Below, in pieces: positions 42,454 to 51,130 of a stretch of DNA of 64,000 nucleotides. Origin of the DNA: Clostridiales bacterium (GTDB lineage: Bacteria > Bacillota > Sulfobacillia > RBS10-35); the NCBI GenBank assembly GCA_018729555.1, contig JAHHQG010000023.1, forward strand, positions 62,001 to 126,000, in the 5' to 3' direction. A program made the position numbers and the translations under genes. Positions within the stretch are counted from its first letter, which is position 1. The number at the start of each line of letters is the position of its first letter. Below the pieces are notes generated by a model. The model was not told the origin of the DNA. It searched no databases and was given only the letters and a program-made list of their open reading frames with translations.

Positions 42454-43365
42454 TCAGCGGAGGGTGGCGAAGATGGTGATGGCCGCCGGGCCCAAGAGGA
42501 CGATGAAGATGGTGGGAAAGATGAAGATGACCAGGGGAAAGAGAAGCTTGATGGGGGCTTTCAAGGATAGCTCCTGGGCCCGCTGCCGCCGCTGAAGGCG
42601 AAGGCCTTCCGACTGGCTTCGAAGGACCCTCGTTAAAGGCGTCCCCAGCTTTTCCGCCTGGATAAGGCTGGCCACAAAGTTTTTCACTTCGGGAAGGCCG
42701 CTTCGCTCCGCCAGCCCTTTGAGGGCCGCCTCCCGCTCCATCCCCAGCCTGATGCTCTTCAAATAGAGGGAGAATTCCTGGGCCACCGGCCCGCTGAACT
42801 TGGCTGCCACCTTCCCCATGGCTCCATCGAGACCCAGCCCGGCCTCCACCGACACCGAAAGGAGATCCAGCACATCGGGAAAGGCCTTGCGAAAGGCCCG
42901 CTGCCGCAGCTGGATCTTCTGGCGCAGGCGAAAGAGGGGGATCTGGGAGAGGACATAGCCCAGGGCCGCCGCGATAAGGAGGAGGGGTCCCGGGGAAAAA
43001 CCCAGGGCCGCCCCCAAGAGAAACCCCATGAGGAGCCCTGCCGCCCCCCAGGTCACCCGCTGGGCCATGTAGGAGCTGGACCCTTCCATCTCCCCTGCTT
43101 GCGCCAGGAGCCTCGCCACCCTTTCCCGGGCGGCCGCCGGGGTCCTGGCCCAGATGAAGGCTTGCCACTTTTGGAAGAGGGGCTTTAGGACCCGCTCGGA
43201 AAAGGGTTTGCTCAGCTCCTTGGCTTCGTAGGCATCGGCGGGGTTGTGAAAGCTCTGGAGGCGCCGCAGGCGCTTTCGCACCACTTCTTCCCGTTCCGCC
43301 GGCATGAGGAGGTAAAGGCTGAAGAGAGAGGAGCTCAAAAACACGAAAAAGAGCAAAAGGGCCAT
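42454..43365 (-). CDS. tadC: TadC-like platform protein, Tad cluster 2
   Basis: 303 residues, GspF-type domain (FPDVLDLLSVSVEAGLGLDGAM, LPEVKNFVASLIQAEKLGTPL) with membrane helices at the N-terminus, near 105-145 and at the C-terminus (LLFPLVIFIFPTIFIVLLGPA). Typical TadC size. Last gene of Tad cluster 2, 3 bp after tadB. Confidence 0.93.
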   Translation of the reverse strand: MALLLFFVFLSSSLFSLYLLMPAEREEVVRKRLRRLQSFHNPADAYEAKELSKPFSERVLKPLFQKWQAFIWARTPAAARERVARLLAQAGEMEGSSSYMAQRVTWGAAGLLMGFLLGAALGFSPGPLLLIAAALGYVLSQIPLFRLRQKIQLRQRAFRKAFPDVLDLLSVSVEAGLGLDGAMGKVAAKFSGPVAQEFSLYLKSIRLGMEREAALKGLAERSGLPEVKNFVASLIQAEKLGTPLTRVLRSQSEGLRLQRRQRAQELSLKAPIKLLFPLVIFIFPTIFIVLLGPAAITIFATLR

Positions 43366-43368
43366 GGT

Positions 43369-44355
43369 CTACACCTCGATCTGGATGATCTTCCGGATGA
43401 TGAGGGCACCGATGCCCTCCAGCACCACTCCTAAAAGGAGGAGGATCCGCCCCACGGGGGTGGTGAAAAGAGGCTGCACATAGCCGGGGTTGGCCACCGC
43501 CATGAAGAGGAGGAGGGCCACCGGCAAAAGGCCCACGATCCACCCCGAAAGCCTCCCTTGGCTGGTGAGGACCCGGACCTCTGCCAGGACCTGCAGCCTT
43601 CCCCGGATGGTGCTGGCGATGGTCTCCAGGATGACGGCCAGGTTTCCTCCCACCTGCCGCTGGATCTGGATGGCCGTCACCATGAGATCCAGGTCGTCCG
43701 ACGGCACCCGGTCCAGGAGGTTGGCCAAGGCATCCTCCAGGCTGACGTTGAGGCGGATCTCGTGGATCACCTGTTCCAGCTCCCTGGCAAGGGGGCTATC
43801 CATCTCCCGGGACACCGTCTCCATGGCCTGGAGAAGGCTGTTCCCGGCCTTAAGGGCCCCGCTCATCATGTCGAGGGCCGTGGGAAGATCCCTCTCCACC
43901 TGGAGAAGGCGCTGGTGCTGCCGCTGAGTGAGATAAAGGCCCATGCCCATCCAGCCCAAAAGAAACCCGATGGGGGCGAACCCCAAGCTCCGCAGCAATA
44001 GGGCGAAAAAACCCGCCCCCAGAAGGGCCACCGAAGCCTGGAGGGCCAAGAACTCTTCGGGCCGCCACAAAAGCCCCGCTCGCCGCAGCTGGCGGGAAAG
44101 GCGCCGCCGCCAATCCTCCCCCTTGCGGACGGCCGCCACCTTTTCCGCCGCCTCGATGGCCCTTCCCCGCCACCGCTCCCAGAAGGGCCGGGGCTTGGGC
44201 TTCTCCTCCCCTAAGGGGATCCCTTCCCAGACGGCCCGGGCGGCCTCGATGGCCTGGCGGGCCTGCCGCCGCCGTTCTTCCACCAAAAGGAGCAAAAGGG
44301 AGGTGGCCAAAAAGGCGGTGAGAAAGGTGCCCGCCGCCAGGAGGGACGGGTTCAT
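43369..44355 (-). CDS. tadB: TadB-like platform protein, Tad cluster 2
   Basis: 328 residues: N-terminal membrane helix (LLAAGTFLTAFLATSLLLLL), GspF domain (ERDLPTALDMMSGALKAGNSLLQAMETV, GGNLAVILETIASTIRGR) and C-terminal helices. ATG at 44355 overlaps the tadA stop as ATGA. Confidence 0.93.
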   Translation of the reverse strand: MNPSLLAAGTFLTAFLATSLLLLLVEERRRQARQAIEAARAVWEGIPLGEEKPKPRPFWERWRGRAIEAAEKVAAVRKGEDWRRRLSRQLRRAGLLWRPEEFLALQASVALLGAGFFALLLRSLGFAPIGFLLGWMGMGLYLTQRQHQRLLQVERDLPTALDMMSGALKAGNSLLQAMETVSREMDSPLARELEQVIHEIRLNVSLEDALANLLDRVPSDDLDLMVTAIQIQRQVGGNLAVILETIASTIRGRLQVLAEVRVLTSQGRLSGWIVGLLPVALLLFMAVANPGYVQPLFTTPVGRILLLLGVVLEGIGALIIRKIIQIEV

Positions 44356-45674
44356 GGCCGAAGCCACCCTTCGCCCCCAAAGAGGTCCGGCGGGAGGATG
44401 TAGCCCGCAGCCGCCACCCGATCGGAGAACTTGGGCCGGATGCCCGTGGTGCGAAAGCTTCCCTTCACCTTCTGCCCGTCCACGCCTTCCTGGACGAACT
44501 GGAAAACGTCCTGGAGGACGATGACGTCCCCTTCCATCCCCTGGACTTCGGTGATGTACATAATGCGGCGGCTCCCGTCCCGGAGCCTCTGCTGGTGGAC
44601 GATGAGATCGATGGCCGATGCGATCTGCTCCCTTATGGCCCTCAGGGGAAGGTCCATCCCCGCCATGAGGACCATGGTCTCCAAGCGGGAAAGGGCATCC
44701 CTGGGGCTGTTGGCGTGGACGGTGGTGAGGCTTCCGTCGTGGCCGGTGTTCATGGCTTGCAGCATATCGAGGGCCTCCGCCCCCCGCACCTCCCCCACCA
44801 CGATCCGGTCCGGCCGCATGCGGAGGGCATTTCGCACCAGGTGGCGGATGGTGATCTCCCCCCGCCCTTCGAGGTTGGCGGGCCGGGTCTCGAGGCGCAC
44901 CACATGCTCTTGCTGCAGCTGCAGCTCGGCGGCATCCTCGATGGTGACGATCCGCTCTTCCGGCGGGATAAAGGAGCTGAGGACGTTCAAGGTGGTGGTC
45001 TTCCCGGAGCCGGTGGACCCCGACACCAGGATGTTCAGCCGCGCTCCTACCGCCGCCCGGAGAACCTCCGCCATCTCCCGGGTGAGGGTCCCGAAGCGGA
45101 TGAGATCCTCAATGGTGTAGGGGTCTTTGGCGAACTTCCGGATGGTGAGGGCCGGCCCATCGAGGGCAAGGGGCGGGATGATGGCGTTCACCCGCGACCC
45201 ATCGGGCAGCCGGGCATCCACCATGGGGCTGGCCTCGTCGATGCGCCGACCCAAGGGCGCCACGATCCGTTCGATAACGTGGAGGACCTGCTGGTCGTTT
45301 TCAAATTCCACCGGCACCCGCTGGAGGCGCCCGTTTTTCTCCACGTAGATCTTCTTCGCCCCGTTCACCATGATCTCGCTGATGGTGGGATCTTCCAGGA
45401 GTGGTTGGAGGGGGCCGTAGCCCAGGATTTCCGCCCGAAGGAGGGCCGTCAAACGGGGGAGCTCCAACGGGGGAGCCCCTTCCTGGCGCAAAAGCTCTTC
45501 GATCTTTTGCACCACTTCGTCTTCTTGAATTTCTTTCTGCCCCAGCTCTTCCACCAGGCGCTTTTTCACTTTCTGCTTCAGTTCCCGATAAGGGTCGGCG
45601 GGGGGTTCCTTCTTTTCCGCCGCCAAGGGCGCTTCTTTAAGCTGCTTGGGTACCAACCGCTGATAGAGGGACAT
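44352..45674 (-). CDS. tadA: TadA/CpaF secretion ATPase, Tad cluster 2
   Basis: 440 residues. LLEDPTISEIMVNGAKKIYVEK, Walker A SGSTGSGKTTTLN, VTIEDAAELQLQQEHVVRLETRP, MRPDRIVVGEVRGAEALDMLQAMNTGHDGSLTTVHAN are full CpaF hallmarks. It has an N-terminal helical extension missing in the cluster 1 homologue. ATG at 45674 overlaps the preceding stop. Confidence 0.96.
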   Translation of the reverse strand: MSLYQRLVPKQLKEAPLAAEKKEPPADPYRELKQKVKKRLVEELGQKEIQEDEVVQKIEELLRQEGAPPLELPRLTALLRAEILGYGPLQPLLEDPTISEIMVNGAKKIYVEKNGRLQRVPVEFENDQQVLHVIERIVAPLGRRIDEASPMVDARLPDGSRVNAIIPPLALDGPALTIRKFAKDPYTIEDLIRFGTLTREMAEVLRAAVGARLNILVSGSTGSGKTTTLNVLSSFIPPEERIVTIEDAAELQLQQEHVVRLETRPANLEGRGEITIRHLVRNALRMRPDRIVVGEVRGAEALDMLQAMNTGHDGSLTTVHANSPRDALSRLETMVLMAGMDLPLRAIREQIASAIDLIVHQQRLRDGSRRIMYITEVQGMEGDVIVLQDVFQFVQEGVDGQKVKGSFRTTGIRPKFSDRVAAAGYILPPDLFGGEGWLRP

Positions 45675-46897
45675 CACCGGCCTCCTTTCCGCCAGGGAAG
45701 GAACCTACGAGGCTTTTCCGGCCCATCCCCGCCCTCGGCAAAGGTTTGGGCCGCAAAGGCCTCTACCGCTTCCAGCCAGCGGCTCTTCCTCTGCTGCAGC
45801 AAAAGGGGTTTCCCTTCGTCGGCGGCTACGGGCAAAAGGGGCTCGACGGGAAGGCGAAGGCGCACCGGCCTCCCCAGGGCCTCCTCCAGCTCCGACCAGG
45901 GCGGGGGCTGGTTGGGATCGTAGCGGTTGACGGCCACCGCCAGGTCCTCGCCGGTCTTTCCCAATCCTTCTTCCAGGACTAAGAGGACTTTTCGGGCTGC
46001 AGCCACCGCATGGACGCCCGGCGTCGTCACCACCACCACCTCCTGGGCGGCCTCCAGGGCCTGCAGCTGGCCTTCCCGAAATCCCCGGCCCGCATCGATG
46101 ACCACGGGACCTCCCAGGGAGTAGAGGCTCTCCAGCGTTTCCCTCACATAGGCCCGCCCGGCCTCCGGGCGCTGGGGCCCATCCACCAGATCCGCCAGGT
46201 GGGGAAGGGGCGGCGCCCCCAAAAACTTCACCCGGCCTTCCCCGCCCTCCACCAAACCCTCCCGGATCTTTTCGGGCTGGCGGGTCCACCCCTTTTGCAC
46301 CGCTTCATCCCATGTCAAAAGGGGTTCCACATCCAAAAGGAGCTCCAGACCCCCCAGCTCCAGATCGCCATCCACCAGGTAGGAAGGTTTCTCGGGGCTT
46401 CCGGCGGATAGCGCCAGGTAAAGGGCGAGGGTACTGGCCCCCACCCCTCCCCGGGCGCCCACCACCGCCACCCCCTTTCCCAAGGTGCCTCTCCGCTCCA
46501 AAAGGGCTCGATCGCCGGCCGCCCTTCGGAGGGCCTCCGCCAATCCATCGGGCGAAAAGGGTTTCACCAGGTAATCCTTGGCCCCTGCCTTCATGGCCCG
46601 CCGGAGGTATTCCGTTTCGCCCTCGACGGAGATCATCACCACGGCCGCTCCCGACCTCTTCACGATCTCCGCCGTGGCCCGGATGCCGTCCACCGTCGGA
46701 AGGTTGACGTCCATCACCACCACATCGGGCTGGAGGGTCTGGCAGGCGGCCACCGCCTCCGGGCCGTCGGCAGCTTCCCCCACCACCTGAAACTCGGGGT
46801 AAAGCTCCAGCATCTTCTTGACGGTCTCCCGCACGGCGGGAGCATCGTCCACCACCAGAACCTTGAAGGGAGTCTCAACGGGGCTGGAGGTCACCAA
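45674..46897 (-). CDS. tadZ: TadZ/CpaE-like protein with intact receiver domain, Tad cluster 2
   Basis: 407 residues: an N-terminal response-regulator receiver (about 10-128) with acidic pair VVDDAP, phospho-acceptor Asp63 in VVVMDVNLP and the Lys of YLVKPFSP, then a MinD/ParA-like ATPase. The Walker A is GARGGVGAST (147-156), with Ala154 where Lys is normal, so nucleotide handling may differ. The receiver could let a kinase control pilus placement. TTG at 46897 has GGAAGGTG upstream; it overlaps cpaB by 23 nt. Confidence 0.88.
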   Translation of the reverse strand: MVTSSPVETPFKVLVVDDAPAVRETVKKMLELYPEFQVVGEAADGPEAVAACQTLQPDVVVMDVNLPTVDGIRATAEIVKRSGAAVVMISVEGETEYLRRAMKAGAKDYLVKPFSPDGLAEALRRAAGDRALLERRGTLGKGVAVVGARGGVGASTLALYLALSAGSPEKPSYLVDGDLELGGLELLLDVEPLLTWDEAVQKGWTRQPEKIREGLVEGGEGRVKFLGAPPLPHLADLVDGPQRPEAGRAYVRETLESLYSLGGPVVIDAGRGFREGQLQALEAAQEVVVVTTPGVHAVAAARKVLLVLEEGLGKTGEDLAVAVNRYDPNQPPPWSELEEALGRPVRLRLPVEPLLPVAADEGKPLLLQQRKSRWLEAVEAFAAQTFAEGGDGPEKPRRFLPWRKGGR

Positions 46898-47603
46898 CGG
46901 TGTTCACCTTCCTTCCCGCCTTCTCTTCATCGCCCGCCGCCCGCAGGACAAAGCGAAGCGTCCCTTCTTCCGCCGCCAGGGAAACCCGCAGGGCTTCATC
47001 GGGGGTGAGGGCCAGGGTGAGGCTGGTGTAGCCCTCCATCTGGCCGCGGCCGTCCTTCGTCCGCACGGCGGGATCCTGGCCCACCGCCAAAACCAAGGCG
47101 TTTTCCACCAGGATCTGCGACCTCGGCTTGGGATCGGGGATGTGCTGGTTATCCCCTGAGACGGTCCAGAGGATATCCACGCGGTCGCCCGGCTCCACAA
47201 ACCCCGCCACCCCGGTGGTCTCCGAGATGCCAAAGGTCATGGCCCGGTATCCCTTGGGGATGTGGAAGGAGAGCTGAAGCTTCACGTCAGGCCCCGCCAG
47301 GTGCCCCTTAAGGATCACTTCGTCCTCCGCCAGAGGGGCCACCGTCATCTTCCCCACCGCATCTGCCGCATCGGTCACGGCCCCTTTGGGAAGGAAATCC
47401 CGGGGAAACTCTTTCAAGGCCACATCTTCGGAAGTCAAAAGGGTGCGGGCGGGGATGGGGCGCTTGGCCACCACCACCGTCACCATCTCCATGGGAGCCG
47501 CCTGGGGCTCGGGGACGGGAAGATACTTATACACCGCCACGGTGACCAAAAGGCCCACCAAGGCCGGGATGAGGAGGTAGCGCAAAAGGGATCCTCGGGC
47601 CAT
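46875..47603 (-). CDS. cpaB: CpaB/RcpC pilus assembly protein, Tad cluster 2
   Basis: 242 residues: membrane helix (LLIPALVGLLVTVAVYKYL), SAF domain (MVTVVVAKRPIPARTLLTSEDVALKEFP) and the RcpC/CpaB C-terminal domain (GYRAMTFGISETTGVAGFVEPGDRVDILWTV, LTLALTPDEALRVSLAAEEG). Periplasmic component of the Tad secretion channel. Confidence 0.92.
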   Translation of the reverse strand: MARGSLLRYLLIPALVGLLVTVAVYKYLPVPEPQAAPMEMVTVVVAKRPIPARTLLTSEDVALKEFPRDFLPKGAVTDAADAVGKMTVAPLAEDEVILKGHLAGPDVKLQLSFHIPKGYRAMTFGISETTGVAGFVEPGDRVDILWTVSGDNQHIPDPKPRSQILVENALVLAVGQDPAVRTKDGRGQMEGYTSLTLALTPDEALRVSLAAEEGTLRFVLRAAGDEEKAGRKVNTVGDLQPR

Positions 47604-47633
47604 GGAGACGATCCTCCCCTTCCAAAAACGCGG

Positions 47634-48554
47634 TTATCGGACCAGCCCTACGCCATAGGTGCCGTAATCCCGGCCTTCATCCAGGCCGCCCCAATCGCCC
47701 GGAGCCACCATCTGCAAAAAGCAGCCCGTCACCGTCGAGCCATCGTCGGTGCCGATGAGGAAGAAGGCGGCAAACCCCAGGATGGGCACTTCAGAGCGGC
47801 CTTTGGCCTTGCTGAAATCCACCACCGGCACATAGATAATGCGGGGCGAGTTGGGCTTCACCGTCTGGCAGGTGGCATCGGGGTCTTTGGCGATGCGGGC
47901 CTGGATCCCCCGCTTGGTGGGCCCCTTCATGTTGCCGGGTTCGGTATAAAGCCGATCCCCTACCTGGAGGTAGCCGTCATAGCCTTCGGCGATGAGCTTC
48001 TCGTATTCGCTGGCCCCCCGATCCCCCGGCGCAAGGGCCCCGAAATTCCCGGGCACCATGGGGTTATCGGATTTCAGCTGATAGATCTTCCCGAATTCCA
48101 GCTCCTGATCGGGGATGCCCAAAGGAACCACCCCGCGAAGGCCGATGAGCCGGCCTGCCCGGGCAGCTGCCTCAAAGGAAAGGGCCTGCTCCTTGTAACC
48201 CAGGGCCGGGGCAAAGCGGAAATAGGCGACACCTTCCACCTTCACCCGCACCTGGTCTTTAGGCCCTCCGGGACGCGACGACTCCACGTAGATGTGAACG
48301 CCCGTCACGTCCACTTCCGACCCCAAGGTGCCCCCTCCGGCGGTGGCTTCCGCCGCCGCTCTGGCGGCACTCTCACCCTTGTAGAGGACCTGAGCACCCG
48401 CCAGGGCCGAAAGGGTCGCCACATCTTCCAGGTGATTTCTCACCCGGTAGGCTTCCGCCACATCCACCGCCAGGGCGGCGCTCCCGATGAGGAAGGCCAT
48501 CCCCACCGCCACCAACACCGCCACGTTCCCCTTTTCGCCTCTCTTCATGCCCAT
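47634..48554 (-). CDS. TadG-like pilus assembly protein, Tad cluster 2
   Basis: 306 residues. N-terminal EKGNVAVLVAVGMAFLIGSAALAVDVAEAYRVRNHLEDVATLSALAGAQV is the TadG/Flp-assembly motif; the remainder is a beta-rich exported domain with a conserved-looking Cys pair (ATCQT and TGCFL). ATG with GGGAGGG 5-6 nt upstream. Confidence 0.82.
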   Translation of the reverse strand: MGMKRGEKGNVAVLVAVGMAFLIGSAALAVDVAEAYRVRNHLEDVATLSALAGAQVLYKGESAARAAAEATAGGGTLGSEVDVTGVHIYVESSRPGGPKDQVRVKVEGVAYFRFAPALGYKEQALSFEAAARAGRLIGLRGVVPLGIPDQELEFGKIYQLKSDNPMVPGNFGALAPGDRGASEYEKLIAEGYDGYLQVGDRLYTEPGNMKGPTKRGIQARIAKDPDATCQTVKPNSPRIIYVPVVDFSKAKGRSEVPILGFAAFFLIGTDDGSTVTGCFLQMVAPGDWGGLDEGRDYGTYGVGLVR

Positions 48555-48567
48555 CGCCGCCCTCCCC

Positions 48568-48972
48568 TCACGGGCCTCTGTCGTAGGCCATGGCAGCCGT
48601 GGCCCGCAGATAAAGACCTTCCAAAGGAAAAAAACCCGTCAAAGATTCGGCGGGATACGTCACTTCTACCGTAATGAGCCGTTGGGCCGTATCCCGGTCG
48701 ATGATGACCTGGATCTTTTGTTTATCGAGGCCGGTGGCCGCCCGCTCCACCCGATCCCGCACCTGGGCGGGGGTTCCTCCCAAAACGGCTTCCCGGACAC
48801 CCTCCCGGGCGGCTCCCTGCAAAATGGCCACTTGGCTGTAAAGATGGCCGAACTCCAAAATGCCAAGGAGGAGGATCAGGAGAAGGGGCAGCACCAGAGC
48901 GAACTCCACCACGGCCTGTCCGGCATCGGAGCTCTGGCGCTTCCTTTCCTGATCCTCCTTCCCGAGGGTCAT
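48568..48972 (-). CDS. TadE-like pseudopilin, Tad cluster 2
   Basis: 134 residues: AGQAVVEFALVLPLLLILLLGILEFGHLYSQVAILQGAAREGVR is a canonical TadE N-terminal helix with Glu at position 5 of the processed form, followed by a small C-terminal domain. ATG with GAGGAGAA upstream. Confidence 0.9.
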   Translation of the reverse strand: MTLGKEDQERKRQSSDAGQAVVEFALVLPLLLILLLGILEFGHLYSQVAILQGAAREGVREAVLGGTPAQVRDRVERAATGLDKQKIQVIIDRDTAQRLITVEVTYPAESLTGFFPLEGLYLRATAAMAYDRGP

Positions 48973-49029
48973 CTCGATTCTCCTCTTGGGACATTGGATT
49001 CCGTACCCGAACCATCGCTACACCCAAGG

Positions 49030-49224
49030 CTACGGGGTGCTGCTGCCTCCGCCAGCCACCTTCTGCTTGATAGTCTGGAAGAGGGTATCGATCTCGCCGC
49101 CGAGGGCGTACAGGGTGACAATAACGACCACCGCGATGGCCGCCAGGATCAGGGCATATTCCACCATCCCCTGGCCTTCCTCCCGCTTCCACCAGAGATA
49201 GAGCCGGGTCAAAAGTTCCATCAT
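49030..49224 (-). CDS. flp: Flp-type pilin, Tad cluster 2
   Basis: 64 residues: leader LLTRLYLWWKREEGQG, then MVEYALILAAIAVVVIVTLYALGGEIDTLFQTI with the Glu-Tyr pair of Flp pilins. ATG at 49224 has GGGAGGTGG 5-8 nt upstream. Its leader, LYLWWKREEG, closely resembles that of the cluster 1 pilin (LWLWWKRQDG), so one prepilin peptidase could serve both systems. Confidence 0.9.
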   Translation of the reverse strand: MMELLTRLYLWWKREEGQGMVEYALILAAIAVVVIVTLYALGGEIDTLFQTIKQKVAGGGSSTP

Positions 49225-49288
49225 CGGGTCCACCTCCCTTCTGTCTGGAGTTAAGGTCAGTGTAGAAGGGGGAAAGCCCATCTCCCAT

Positions 49289-49365
49289 GGGGGTCAAGTC
49301 CTGAAGGTGGGGGAAAAGAATCCCGAAATGAAAAGGGGTGTTTTAGGACTTCCTTCGGGGGTCAA
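49289..49365. repeat. Direct and inverted repeats between the two flp genes
   Basis: GGGGGTCAA occurs twice (49289-49297 and 49357-49365), and AAGTCCT (49296-49302) is inverted as AGGACTT (49345-49351). The region separates the two flp pilin genes of cluster 2 and could hold a regulator site or an RNA stem of about 42-nt loop. No firm promoter seen. Confidence 0.35.
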
Positions 49366-49520
49366 ATGAGGGATCGCAGAAGGCTGGAGAGGTGATGGAA
49401 AAAGGACGAGACACCTTCGCCCAGAAGGCTGAAGCCAGCCAGGACCAAAAAGGCTACCACCATCAAAATAAACCCATATTCCACCGTACCTTGACCATCG
49501 TCTTTGGTCCAAAAAGCCAC
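49362..49520 (-). CDS. Second Flp-like pilin, Tad cluster 2
   Basis: 52 residues from a GTG start with GGAGGTGAGG 6 nt upstream: a short charged leader (AFWTKDDGQG) then TVEYGFILMVVAFLVLAGFSLLGEGV, the Flp-type helix with Glu-Tyr, and a His/Ser/Leu tail. An ATG at 49571 would add 17 residues with no leader-like character. It differs from the first pilin and may be a minor or alternative subunit. It lies between degU and the first flp. Confidence 0.75.
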   Translation of the reverse strand: MAFWTKDDGQGTVEYGFILMVVAFLVLAGFSLLGEGVSSFFHHLSSLLRSLI

Positions 49521-49564
49521 GGCCCTCACCTCCGTGCCTGGACCATACGGATCCCGAGTTTTGA

Positions 49565-49610
49565 CTGCCATAGGGCTCCTAGCCCTTTGCCGGGGGAAAG
49601 AAGTCCCCTT
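49565..49610 (-). promoter_or_regulatory. Two small hairpins between degU and the Flp-like gene
   Basis: Minus strand GGGGA-CTTCTT-TCCCC and AGGGCT-AGG-AGCCCT follow each other after the degU stop. Neither has a T run. They may mark processing or attenuation between the kinase/regulator transcript and the pilin genes. Confidence 0.3.
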
Positions 49611-50266
49611 CAGCTCACTTTCACCCACTCCCTGCGGATCGCCTCCAGGATGGCCTGGGAGCGCCCCTGAACCCCTAGCTTCCGGAAGAGGCTGGTGGCA
49701 TGGTTCTTCACCGTTTTCTCGCTGATGAATAGCGCTTCCCCGATCTCTTTATTGCCAAAGCCCTTCACCAGAAGCTGCAGAATCTCCCATTCCCTCTCGC
49801 TGAGGATATCCAGAGGATCAGGTCCTTTCTTTTCCGCCTTCGCCCGCTTGTGGTACCCCGTCATCAGCTTGGGGGCCACCGCGGGATGGAGATAGCGCTC
49901 GCCTTTGTGAATCAGACGGAGGGCCCGCTTCAGCTCCCCCGGCTCCACATCCTTGAGAACGTAGCCATCCACCCCCGCCTCCACCGATTCCAGGAGGTAA
50001 TCCTCGCTGTCGTGCATGGTGAGGACCAGGATGGCGATGGAAGGGATCTCTTCCTTGAGGATCCGAGCCACCTCCACCCCGCCTACTTTCGGCATGGTAA
50101 GGTCCAGGAGGAGCACATCGGGCTTTTCCCTCCGGCAGAGTTCCAGCGCCTCCTCTCCATCCCGGGCCTCTCCCACGATCTCTATATCACCCCCCAGCTC
50201 CAGCACCTTGCGCAACCCCTGCCGGAACACCGGATGATCATCGGCAATGGCAACCCGAAGGGTCAT
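49610..50266 (-). CDS. NarL/FixJ-type response regulator (DegU-like)
   Basis: 218 residues: receiver domain with acidic pair IADDHPV, phospho-acceptor Asp55 in LLLDLTMP, YVLKDVEPGEL, and a C-terminal LuxR-type helix-turn-helix (LSEREWEILQLLVKGFGNKEIGEALFISEKTVKNHATSLFRKL). The DegU-like partner of the kinase encoded directly upstream. Its closest downstream genes are the Tad cluster 2 pilins, which makes these plausible targets. Confidence 0.9.
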   Translation of the reverse strand: MTLRVAIADDHPVFRQGLRKVLELGGDIEIVGEARDGEEALELCRREKPDVLLLDLTMPKVGGVEVARILKEEIPSIAILVLTMHDSEDYLLESVEAGVDGYVLKDVEPGELKRALRLIHKGERYLHPAVAPKLMTGYHKRAKAEKKGPDPLDILSEREWEILQLLVKGFGNKEIGEALFISEKTVKNHATSLFRKLGVQGRSQAILEAIRREWVKVS

Positions 50267-50290
50267 GATCCCTTCCCCTCCTTTGCATCC

Positions 50291-51130
50291 TCAGTAAGGA
50301 ACTTTCACCTTCACGGTGGTGCCTTCCCCCGGGCGGCTGAGGATCTCCAACCGCCCTCCCAATAGCTCCGCCCGCTCCCTCATGCTGATGAGACCGAAAC
50401 CTCCCTGCCCTTGAGCCTTCTTCAGGTCAAAGCCCACGCCGTCATCCACCAGTTCCATCTCCAGTTCCGAAGGCCCAAACCGCAAGGTGAGGCTCACATG
50501 ATGAGCATCGGCATGTTTGGCCACATTGCTTAGGGCTTCTTGAACGATGCGGAAAAGGGCCACCTCCATCTCGGGAGGAAACCTCCGCTCTTCCCCCTGG
50601 ACCTTCATATCGAAGGTCCAGTGGTGCTGCTGGCTGGCGCTGCTGAGGTAACTGCGGAGGGCCGGCAAAAGACCCAGGTCATCCAAGGCCATGGGCCTTA
50701 AATCAAAGATGATCTTCCTCACATCCTGGAGGCTGTGGCGCAAAAGCTGCTTGAGCTGCTCCATCTCCGAAACAGCCCGGCTGGGGTCGATAGCCAGGAG
50801 CTTTTGGCTCACATCGATCCTCAGGACCACGTTGGCGAGAAGCTGGGCTGGCCCATCGTGGATATCCCGGGCAAGGCGCCTTCGCTCTTCCTCCTGGGCC
50901 CGCACAATGCTGAAGCTCTGACTGAGGCGGCCGTGCCAGCGTTCCAGCTCTTCCTCCCATCGGTCCATGCGGGAAAGGGCCTCCCGCAGCTCCTCCGCCT
51001 GCCGGCGGAGGCGCTGGCTGAGGCCCCTACCTTCTGGGGTTCCTTCCAGCTCGGCGGCGCAGTACTCCATGGTGCCCGCCGCCTGCCAGCACACCTGCAG
51101 AAGCTGCTCCATCGCGCCGCGAAAGGTCAC
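50291..51130 (-). CDS. DegS-like sensor histidine kinase (HisKA_3)
   Basis: 279 residues with no membrane segments. A coiled-coil sensor region (about 1-80, DegS-like) is followed by EERRRLARDIHDGPAQLLANV with phospho-acceptor His91, and an ATPase domain with QEALSNVAKHADAHHVSL, LVDDGVGFD and GGFGLISMRERAELLGG. Cytosolic, like Bacillus DegS. The GTG start overlaps the aroB stop as GTGA, so the kinase is part of the shikimate gene operon. Confidence 0.9.
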   Translation of the reverse strand: MTFRGAMEQLLQVCWQAAGTMEYCAAELEGTPEGRGLSQRLRRQAEELREALSRMDRWEEELERWHGRLSQSFSIVRAQEEERRRLARDIHDGPAQLLANVVLRIDVSQKLLAIDPSRAVSEMEQLKQLLRHSLQDVRKIIFDLRPMALDDLGLLPALRSYLSSASQQHHWTFDMKVQGEERRFPPEMEVALFRIVQEALSNVAKHADAHHVSLTLRFGPSELEMELVDDGVGFDLKKAQGQGGFGLISMRERAELLGGRLEILSRPGEGTTVKVKVPY

